Notes under the pieces: generated by a model
Seen by the model: only the letters and a program-made list of their open reading frames with translations
Told to the model about the DNA's origin: nothing
The model's database searches: none
Assembly: GCA_020720965.1 (NCBI GenBank)
Contig: DYNS01000016.1
Coordinates: 1-16,626 of the forward strand
DNA length: 16,626 bases
Source: Anaerolinea sp.
Lineage (GTDB): Bacteria > Chloroflexota > Anaerolineae > Anaerolineales > Villigracilaceae
Direction: 5' to 3'
Translations under genes and position numbers: made by a program
Shown: piece after piece, positions 1 through 4,934 of the stretch
Position numbering within the stretch: position 1 is the first letter of the stretch
How the letters are laid out: the number at the start of each line of letters is the position of its first letter

Positions 1-53
1 CACAGCCGGGTTCCGCCTCCGCCAGCCATAATAACAGCGTAAGTATGTTCCAT
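1..53 (-). CDS. Sugar-nucleotide pyrophosphorylase N-terminus, mannose-1-phosphate guanylyltransferase-like (partial)
   Basis: Only the first 17 codons lie in the window; the rest runs off the left edge. The minus strand reads ATG at 53, giving MEHTYAVIMAGGGGTRL. The hydrophobic strand followed by AGGGGTRL is the nucleotide-binding signature of sugar-phosphate nucleotidyltransferases. The form (Y)AVIMAGGxGTRL(W) is typical of mannose-1-phosphate guanylyltransferases, which make GDP-mannose from mannose-1-phosphate and GTP in the cytoplasm. The start lies 3 bp after the dprA stop, so it is probably co-transcribed with dprA. Other NDP-sugar pyrophosphorylases share the motif, so the sugar specificity is an inference. 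Confidence 0.7.
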   Translation of the reverse strand, partial: MEHTYAVIMAGGGGTRL

Positions 54-56
54 AGG

Positions 57-1166
57 TTATCCTGTTTGGTAGTTGGTTTGGGGTTCGCCCAATGCAATAT
101 ACTGCATTCCACCCAGTTGGCGCACCATACCCTTAAGTTCCATCATGGTCAGGGTGGCAGAGACTTCTTCGATGGGAAGGTTAAGGTTGGCACGGAGTTC
201 GTCTATGTGAACCGGCTGGGCGCTGAGCAGGTTCAGCAGGGCGGCTTCGGTAAGGTTGCCAGGGATAACCTGGCGAATTTGGCGTTGTTGGACATTGCGG
301 GTGAGGTTGAGGGCTTCCAGCACATCTTGAGGGGTGAGGAGGGGTCTTGCGCCGTTGGCAATGAGGCGGTTAGGACCTTTGGATTGGGGGGCGTAAATAC
401 TGCCGGGCAGGGCAAAGACATCTCTACCCTGGTCGGCGGCAAATTGGGCGGTGATGAGCGCCCCGCTGGTTTCTCCGGCTTCGATGACGATGGTGGCGAG
501 AGATAGCCCGCTGATGATTCGGTTACGCGGAGGGAAGTTGGCGCTATCGGGAGGGGTTCCGGGGGCGTAGTCGCTGAGGACAGCACCCTGTTCGCTGAGG
601 CGCTCGGCGAGGGCGCGGTGCTCGGGCGGGTAGATTTTATCCACCCCGGAGCCGAGGACGGCGAGGCTGCGCCCCCCGGCTTTGATTGCGGCTTGGTGGG
701 CAATGGCATCCACGCCGCGCGCCAACCCGCTGACGACTGTGACTCCGTTGAGGGCGAGCATATTCGCCACTTCTTCGGCGGCTTGCCTGCCGTAAGGGCT
801 TACGGCGCGAGTGCCTACGATGGCGACTGCCCAGGCATCTTCCGGGTGAAAGTCGCCGCGCAGGTAGAGAACGGGTGGGGGTTGGTCTATTTCTTTCAGG
901 CGGGCGGGGTAGGCGGGGTCTTCCCAGGTGTAGATGCGAATCCCCTTTTCTTCTATTTTTTGCAGGTATTCTTCCAAAGAAACGTTGGCGCGTACCTGCA
1001 AAACTCGCTCTGTAAGTTTGGGGGTTAGCCCGGCGGAGAGCAGTTGGGCGGGGCTTGCTCCCCAGGCGGCTTTTAAACTGCCGAAGTAGGTGAGCAGCGC
1101 CTGAGTGCGAACAGCCCCGATGCCTTTTACAAGCGTAAAGCCAACCCAGTAGCGCGTTTCTTCCAT
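57..1166 (-). CDS. dprA: DNA processing protein DprA (Smf)
   Basis: DprA binds incoming single-stranded DNA during natural transformation and loads RecA on it in the cytoplasm; it is also widespread in bacteria not known to be competent. The 369-residue protein has the usual length and layout. An N-terminal helical HhH/SAM-like region (about 1-75, with VKGIGAVR at 13-20) precedes the Rossmann-like core (about 80-290). Core signatures include VAIVGTR (114-120), SGLARGVDAIAHQAA (146-160), NFPPRNRIISGLS (210-222), IEAGETSGALITA (228-240), ALPGS (252-256) and a GPNRLIANGA stretch. A C-terminal winged-helix-like segment (about 305-358) follows. The gene lies 16 bp downstream of rimM and 3 bp upstream of a sugar-nucleotide gene, so it reads as part of the rpsP-khpA-rimM operon. 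The family call is secure; a role in competence here is inference, because no other com genes are visible. Confidence 0.96.
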   Translation of the reverse strand: MEETRYWVGFTLVKGIGAVRTQALLTYFGSLKAAWGASPAQLLSAGLTPKLTERVLQVRANVSLEEYLQKIEEKGIRIYTWEDPAYPARLKEIDQPPPVLYLRGDFHPEDAWAVAIVGTRAVSPYGRQAAEEVANMLALNGVTVVSGLARGVDAIAHQAAIKAGGRSLAVLGSGVDKIYPPEHRALAERLSEQGAVLSDYAPGTPPDSANFPPRNRIISGLSLATIVIEAGETSGALITAQFAADQGRDVFALPGSIYAPQSKGPNRLIANGARPLLTPQDVLEALNLTRNVQQRQIRQVIPGNLTEAALLNLLSAQPVHIDELRANLNLPIEEVSATLTMMELKGMVRQLGGMQYIALGEPQTNYQTG

Positions 1167-1182
1167 AAGGCGCAGGCGCTCG

Positions 1183-1764
1183 TTAAGAGTCGGTCTCTGC
1201 CTCGTCTTCCATCAAGCCCGGCAGGAGGTGAACGGTGATGAGGGCTTGGGGAAGACTTATCTGGCGGATGACTTGCGGAATGGCAGGCAGGAGGAGTTCG
1301 CCGCCGCCGGGTTTGGCAACAATATAAACATCGTTGGCGCCGGTTTCCAAAATTTCTTTTAATTCTCCCAGCGCCCGCCCGTTTTCTTCCTGCACTTGTA
1401 AGCCGATTAATTGGTGATGGTAGTATTCGCCTTCGGGCAGGGGGGGGCGGCTTTCGGCGGTGACGAATGCCACTTTGCCGGTATGCTTGGAGGCTTGTTC
1501 CGGGGTGGAAATCCCTTCAAAACCCAGCAGCAGCCCGTCATTGTGGGTGCGGCGGCGGGTAATTTTGAGGGGTTGTTTGTCTTCCCCGGCGTAAAGGGAG
1601 GTTCCAGGTTTGATTCGCTCTGGAAAATCGGTGTATATGGTGAGCAGGATGTCGCCATATACGCCGTGCGGCTTGCGAAGCAGCCCAACCGCTAAATAGA
1701 CAGGCTCGCCGGTGGAAGGCGAGCCTGGTTGTCCAGCCGGAACGGGGGAGGCGGGGGTTTTCAT
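1183..1764 (-). CDS. rimM: Ribosome maturation factor RimM
   Basis: RimM binds ribosomal protein S19 in the 30S head and assists 16S rRNA maturation in the cytoplasm. This 193-residue protein contains the N-terminal barrel, beginning YLAVGLLRKPHGVYGD at about residue 23, with GLLRKPHG matching the family's G-x-(I/L)-x-x-(P/A)-HG motif. The C-terminal PRC-barrel half has EYYHHQLIGLQV, GANDVYIV and LLPAIPQVI. About 20 Pro/Ser/Gly-rich residues precede the core and are unusual. The ATG shares one base with the khpA TGA stop, which implies translational coupling, and no alternative start codon falls between it and the conserved core. The DNA of the extension holds a perfect 10-bp inverted repeat (1701-1727). 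Acidic C-terminal tail (EDEAETD). Confidence 0.95.
   Translation of the reverse strand: MKTPASPVPAGQPGSPSTGEPVYLAVGLLRKPHGVYGDILLTIYTDFPERIKPGTSLYAGEDKQPLKITRRRTHNDGLLLGFEGISTPEQASKHTGKVAFVTAESRPPLPEGEYYHHQLIGLQVQEENGRALGELKEILETGANDVYIVAKPGGGELLLPAIPQVIRQISLPQALITVHLLPGLMEDEAETDS
1701..1727. repeat. Perfect stem-loop inside the 5' end of rimM
   Basis: CAGGCTCGCC at 1701-1710 is perfectly complementary to GGCGAGCCTG at 1718-1727, with a 7-base loop. It falls about 37 bases into the rimM reading frame, within the codons of the non-conserved Pro/Ser-rich N-terminal extension. No T-tract follows, so it is not a classical terminator. An mRNA hairpin affecting translation, or a palindrome inserted in frame, are both possible. 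Confidence 0.6.
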
Positions 1765-1997
1765 CAGGGTTCTACCACGTCCAGGGTCACTTGCTGACCC
1801 TCGCGCTCGGCGGCGACCCGTAGCAGGATGCGGATGGCGTTGGCGACCCGCCCGCTTTTTCCTATAACCCGTCCCATGTCGTCTTTGGCGACTTTGAGCT
1901 CTAACCGCAAACGGTTTCCGCTGCGGTACTGAGAGACGGCAACTTGTTGGGGGTGTTCAACCAGAGATTGGGCAATAAATTCGGTGAGGGCTTTCAT
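1764..1997 (-). CDS. khpA: KH-domain RNA-binding protein KhpA (YlqC family)
   Basis: This is a 77-residue single KH-domain protein of the KhpA family. In Firmicutes it pairs with KhpB (EloR/Jag) to bind RNA and influence cell elongation; elsewhere its role is less clear. Length and layout fit the family. The GxxG RNA-binding loop is visible as IGKSG at residues 45-49, followed by RVANAIRILLRVAA, the expected helix. An RBS (GAGGAG on the minus strand, about 2001-2006) sits just upstream of the ATG. It lies between rpsP and rimM, its usual position in many bacteria. A terminator-like hairpin separates it from rpsP, and its TGA stop overlaps the rimM ATG by one base. Confidence 0.93.
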   Translation of the reverse strand: MKALTEFIAQSLVEHPQQVAVSQYRSGNRLRLELKVAKDDMGRVIGKSGRVANAIRILLRVAAEREGQQVTLDVVEP

Positions 1998-2017
1998 TGG
2001 CTCCTCTGTAAAAAGGT

Positions 2018-2043
2018 TGCCTGGCGGAGATTTCCGCCAGGCA
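2018..2043 (-). terminator. Terminator-like hairpin between rpsP and khpA (possible attenuator)
   Basis: TGCCTGGCGGA at 2018-2028 and TCCGCCAGGCA at 2033-2043 form a perfect 11-bp stem with a 4-base loop. Read on the minus strand, the stem is followed by ACC and five T residues (2010-2014), then the khpA RBS. It starts 14 bases past the rpsP stop. The shape is that of an intrinsic terminator with a short, offset U-tract, so partial termination that lowers khpA-rimM-dprA relative to S16 is plausible. RNA processing or 3'-end protection are alternatives. Confidence 0.55.
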
Positions 2044-2057
2044 GAAGGCAGCGAGGG

Positions 2058-2402
2058 TTAGTCTTGGCGGGTGCGAAGAGTGGTGTTGCGTTTTTCTTCG
2101 GCTGCTTTGGCTTCTTCCAACAGGGTTTCGATGCTTTCGCCTTTCTTCAGGCGGGCGAAGCGCTCCTGGGTTCCGGTTGTTCTGAAGAGTTGGGCGACCG
2201 ATTCTGTCGGTTGAGCGCCTTTGTTCATCCAGTCGTAGGCTTTGGCTTCATCCAGGGTGATGGTGGCGGGGGCGGTGCGGGGGTTGTAGAAGCCGATGAT
2301 TTCGATAAAGCGCCCATCGCGGGGGCTTTCTTTATCCTGAATGACGATGCGGTAGGAAGGTTGGTTCTTAAGACCAACCCGGCGAAGACGAATGCGAACC
2401 AT
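2058..2402 (-). CDS. rpsP: 30S ribosomal protein S16
   Basis: S16 is a small-subunit protein that binds 16S rRNA early in 30S assembly. The 114-residue sequence starts MVRIRLRRVGLKNQPSYRIV, matching the conserved S16 N-terminus (M-x-x-IRLxRxGxKxxPxYRIVV). It continues with DGRFIEIIGFYNP, also a hallmark, and GAQPTESVAQL in the C-terminal half. A charged tail of about 25 residues ends the protein. An AAGGAG ribosome-binding site lies about 12 bases before the ATG, which is rather distant. It heads the rpsP-khpA-rimM-dprA run, with a 222-bp leader separating it from ffh. The identity is secure. Confidence 0.98.
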   Translation of the reverse strand: MVRIRLRRVGLKNQPSYRIVIQDKESPRDGRFIEIIGFYNPRTAPATITLDEAKAYDWMNKGAQPTESVAQLFRTTGTQERFARLKKGESIETLLEEAKAAEEKRNTTLRTRQD

Positions 2403-2624
2403 GGAATTGACTTGCTCCTTTTACTTGGGTAGATGGTGGTTTTACGAACATGGCTGAGGGCAACCGAATTGCCCGATGCTCATGCCGTCCGATGGTTGGC
2501 GCAGGTACTGACGGGAGGGGGGCGCGAAGGAGGCGCACCGCCAGGCTGGACACCGATAGGGGGCTATTTTACCTGATAACTTAAATTTAAGATGTAGAGA
2601 ATTGCTTTCTACAGGGCTGCATCC
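2403..2624 (-). promoter_or_regulatory. Intergenic leader between ffh and rpsP, rich in possible RNA structure
   Basis: There is no convincing gene in these 222 bases. The ffh-proximal end is AT-rich: it has a 12-bp palindrome CTTAAATTTAAG (2580-2591) and a minus-strand TAAAAT box (2566-2571) that could be a -10 element for rpsP, although no good -35 is seen. The rpsP-proximal part is GC-rich. It holds a hairpin GGGCAA/TTGCCC (2458-2463 with 2469-2474), extended after a bulge by TGA/TCA and GGC/GCC, and a CCGTC/GACGG pairing (2485-2489 with 2510-2514). A leader of roughly 155 bases could carry a ribosomal-protein-type control element. I tried to read a small SRP RNA here and could not. Confidence 0.35.
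2593..2613 (-). terminator. Weak hairpin just downstream of ffh
   Basis: TGTAGA at 2593-2598 pairs with TCTACA at 2608-2613, and two further pairs including one G-U can extend the stem. It begins 11 bases beyond the ffh stop, and the following minus-strand sequence is AT-rich but lacks a clean T-run. It could be a weak terminator or 3'-end stabiliser that separates ffh from rpsP. Confidence 0.3.
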
Positions 2625-3947
2625 CTAGCCGAACATGCGCGGCAAGCCTTTAAGACCGCTTTTTTGCAGGGTTTTCATCAGTTTTTGGGTTTCGCGGTAT
2701 TGCTTCATCAGCCGGTTTACGGCTTGCACTTCGTTTCCAGAACCGGCGGCGATGCGGCGGCGGCGGTTGGCGTTCAACAGGTCGGGGTTGGCGCGCTCGG
2801 CGGGGGTCATGGAATTGATGATGGCTTCGATTTGTTTGAAGTTTTTCTCTACTTCACGCGGGTCCACCTGTTTGGCGGCTTGCCCCCACTGCCCTGGCAG
2901 CATCTCCAACACCTGAGAGAGGGGACCCATCTTTCGCAGTTGGCGCATTTGCTCCAGCCAGTCTTGCAGGTCGAACTTGCCCTTCATCAGTTTATCGGCT
3001 TGCTTTTGGGCGGTCTGAGCATCGAAGGCGGCTTCGGCTTTTTCTATCAGCCCGATGACATCACCCATGCCGAGGACGCGGGAGGCGAGGCGGGAGGGGT
3101 CGTAGGTTTCGATGGCGTCCAGCTTTTCGCCGGTTCCCAGGTACTTAATCGGCACCCCGGTTACGGCGCGGATGGAGATTGCCGCGCCGCCTCGCGAGTC
3201 GCCGTCCATTTTGGTCAGAATCAAGCCGGTGATGGAAACGGTGTCGCGGAAGCCTTCGGCAACGTGCAGGGCTTCCTGCCCAATCATCGAATCGACAACG
3301 AGCAGGGTTTCGGCGGGGTTCACCTTTTTGGCAATGGCGCGTAGTTCTTCCATCAGCGGTTCGTCCAACTGAGAGCGCCCGGCGGTATCCACAATCATCA
3401 CGGTGTAGCCGCCTTTTTGGGCTTGCTCCAGAGCATAGGCAGCCAGTTCGGGCGGTTTTTTGGCAGGGTCGGCAATGACGGGGACATCCAAACGCTCACC
3501 CAGCTGTTGCAACTGTTTGACGGCTGCCGGGCGGTACGGGTCGCCCGCGACCAAGAGGACGCGCTCACCTTTGGAACGCAGCAGCCGCGCCAGTTTACCG
3601 GTGTGCGTGGTCTTGCCGGAGCCTTGCAAGCCGACCATCATCACAACGCGGGGTTTGGCGCCGGTCAGGTTGAGAGGAGACGCCTCGCCCAGGGTGCTTA
3701 TCAGTTCCTCGTGAACGATTTTTATCACCTGCTGACCAGGGTTCAGCGCCTTGGAAACTTCCGCGCCGATGGCGCGAGCCTTTACCCTTGCCACAAAATC
3801 TTTTACCACGCTGTAATGCACATCGGCTTCCAGCAGGGCAAGGCGCACTTCGCGCATGGCAAGGTCAACATCCGCCTCGGTAAGTTTTCCTCGGCGGCGC
3901 AACTGGTCGAAGACCTGATTTAAGCGGTTGGTAAGATTTTCAAACAT
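2625..3947 (-). CDS. ffh: Signal recognition particle protein Ffh (SRP54)
   Basis: Ffh is the GTPase subunit of the bacterial SRP. With 4.5S/6S-like SRP RNA it binds signal sequences emerging from the ribosome and delivers them to FtsY at the membrane. The 440-residue protein has the full N-G-M layout. The N domain (about 1-90) includes ALLEADVH. The G domain shows the P-loop GLQGSGKTTHTGKLA (106-120), GDPYRPAA (135-142), DTAGR (187-191) and TKMDGDSRGGAA (245-256). The Met-rich M domain (about 320-440) carries KMGPLSQVLEMLPG and the RNA-binding RRRRIAAGSG motif (395-404). There is no recognisable ribosome-binding site before the ATG, and a TATACT box lies only 13 bases upstream, suggesting a leaderless or very short-leader transcript. 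Confidence 0.98.
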   Translation of the reverse strand: MFENLTNRLNQVFDQLRRRGKLTEADVDLAMREVRLALLEADVHYSVVKDFVARVKARAIGAEVSKALNPGQQVIKIVHEELISTLGEASPLNLTGAKPRVVMMVGLQGSGKTTHTGKLARLLRSKGERVLLVAGDPYRPAAVKQLQQLGERLDVPVIADPAKKPPELAAYALEQAQKGGYTVMIVDTAGRSQLDEPLMEELRAIAKKVNPAETLLVVDSMIGQEALHVAEGFRDTVSITGLILTKMDGDSRGGAAISIRAVTGVPIKYLGTGEKLDAIETYDPSRLASRVLGMGDVIGLIEKAEAAFDAQTAQKQADKLMKGKFDLQDWLEQMRQLRKMGPLSQVLEMLPGQWGQAAKQVDPREVEKNFKQIEAIINSMTPAERANPDLLNANRRRRIAAGSGNEVQAVNRLMKQYRETQKLMKTLQKSGLKGLPRMFG

Positions 3948-3960
3948 AGGGCGGGATTGT

Positions 3961-3966
3961 AGTATA
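3961..3966 (-). promoter_or_regulatory. Candidate -10 box for ffh
   Basis: The minus strand reads TATACT here, a five-of-six match to TATAAT. It ends 13 bases before the ffh ATG, so initiation about 7 bases downstream would leave a 5' leader of around 6 bases. No Shine-Dalgarno sequence lies in the gap. A TTGACC further upstream is only 12 bases from the box, too close for a standard -35, so the promoter call is tentative. Confidence 0.4.
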
Positions 3967-4050
3967 GAAGGAAGGGATGGTCAAGAAGGGGCGGAGCGCC
4001 TCATAACAAACCCTTAACCCGGTCTTGAACGGCTATTAACCCTGGCAGGC

Positions 4051-4056
4051 TATACT
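4051..4056 (+). promoter_or_regulatory. Candidate -10 box for the PHP-domain gene
   Basis: TATACT matches the -10 consensus at five of six positions and lies 33 bases before the ATG at 4090. A TTGAAC at 4025-4030 resembles a -35, but the 20-base spacing is long. A good ribosome-binding site, GAGGAG at 4076-4081, lies 8 bases before the start codon. The 142-bp divergent region between ffh and this gene must hold both promoters. Confidence 0.4.
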
Positions 4057-4089
4057 CCCCATTGTTGATACGCACGAGGAGAAATTTTT

Positions 4090-4833
4090 ATGGGCTTTGC
4101 AGACTTACACATACACACCCTCTATAGCCATGATGGCACTGCCACACCCGCCGCCGTTTTGAAATACGCCGCTCATCACACCGACCTGGATGTGATTGCG
4201 ATTACCGACCACGACAAAATTCGCGGCGCGTTAGAAGCCCAGGAGATGGCGGGCAAATACGCCATAGAGGTCATCCCCGGTATCGAAGTCACCTCCGCCG
4301 AGGGGCACGTCCTCGCTCTGTGGATGCAAAGAGACATCCCCGCCGGGCTGAGCCTGGCGCAAACCCTGGAAGAGATTGGCAAACAAGGCGGGCTTGCCAT
4401 CGCTGCCCACCCCATGCACCGGGCGGCGCACGGACTGAGCGCCGCAGCCATAAAGAGTGCGCTGCAAGACCCCAACCTGGCGCAAATTCTCATCGGCATA
4501 GAGGTCTTCAATGCCGGGTTAATCATCCAGCGCAGCAGCAACCGGCACGCCCAAACCCTGGCAAACGGGCTGCCCCTCGCTCAAACCGGCAGCAGTGACG
4601 CGCATACCCCTTTCATGCTCGGCGCGGGGCGCACCCGCTTTAGCGGCTACACTGCTAAAGACCTGCACAGCGCCTTGCAAACCCAAAACACCCAGGCAGT
4701 CATCACCCGCAACGTCCTCGGCATTGCCGTTTTGGCAGATTGGCTGTGGCTATACGCCATGCGTGCCGCCGGACTCCCCCTGCACAACCCCGCCCCCGAA
4801 GTAAGCCTGCGCTTTAGCCGCCAAACCGTCTGA
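4090..4833 (+). CDS. PHP-domain metal-dependent phosphoesterase
   Basis: This 247-residue protein has the metal-binding pattern of the PHP superfamily, whose members hydrolyse phosphoester bonds with two or three metal ions; the YciV/TrpH-like group includes RNase AM-type nucleases. Motifs in order are DLHIHT (5-10) for the first His pair, SHDG (13-16), ITDHD (38-42), PGIEVTS (63-69), AAHP (105-108), GIEVFN (136-141) and SSDAH (168-172), so all the expected metal ligands are present. The last 40 or so residues include a hydrophobic helix (VLGIAVLADWLWLYA) after the catalytic fold, possibly a membrane-associating tail. It has its own RBS (GAGGAG, 4076-4081) and a following terminator, so it is probably monocistronic. 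The substrate cannot be told from sequence. Confidence 0.9.
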   Translation: MGFADLHIHTLYSHDGTATPAAVLKYAAHHTDLDVIAITDHDKIRGALEAQEMAGKYAIEVIPGIEVTSAEGHVLALWMQRDIPAGLSLAQTLEEIGKQGGLAIAAHPMHRAAHGLSAAAIKSALQDPNLAQILIGIEVFNAGLIIQRSSNRHAQTLANGLPLAQTGSSDAHTPFMLGAGRTRFSGYTAKDLHSALQTQNTQAVITRNVLGIAVLADWLWLYAMRAAGLPLHNPAPEVSLRFSRQTV

Positions 4834-4868
4834 AATCATCCGTTTCATTTCTTTCTCCCCTCTCCTCC

Positions 4869-4899
4869 CCCTCCCCGCGCTGCGGGGAGGGCTTCGTTT
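4869..4899 (+). terminator. Intrinsic terminator after the PHP-domain gene
   Basis: CCCTCCCCGC at 4869-4878 pairs perfectly with GCGGGGAGGG at 4882-4891 around a 3-base loop, followed by CTTCGTTT. The stem is strong but the T-tract is imperfect. It lies 36 bases past the PHP-domain stop and immediately before the promoter of the next operon, insulating the two units. Confidence 0.75.
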
Positions 4900-4925
4900 A
4901 ATCCGCCCAGTTTCAATGATATGAT
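4897..4925 (+). promoter_or_regulatory. Promoter of the five-gene operon, leaderless geometry
   Basis: TTTAAT (4897-4902) and TATGAT (4920-4925) are separated by exactly 17 bases, as in sigma70-type promoters. The ATG of the first gene begins at 4935, only 9 bases after the -10 box. Expected initiation near 4932 leaves almost no 5' leader, and no Shine-Dalgarno sequence is present. The -35 overlaps the end of the preceding terminator. Confidence 0.6.
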
Positions 4926-4934
4926 TAAACCCCT

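Noticed and set aside
2368..2553. A 61-codon minus-strand open frame in the rpsP leader
   Set aside because: It runs into rpsP out of frame, has no ribosome-binding site or motif, and its codons look like GC-rich noncoding sequence.
2403..2624. Small SRP RNA gene next to ffh
   Set aside because: The conserved GGAAGCAGC-type loop and the matching long hairpin could not be found on either strand.
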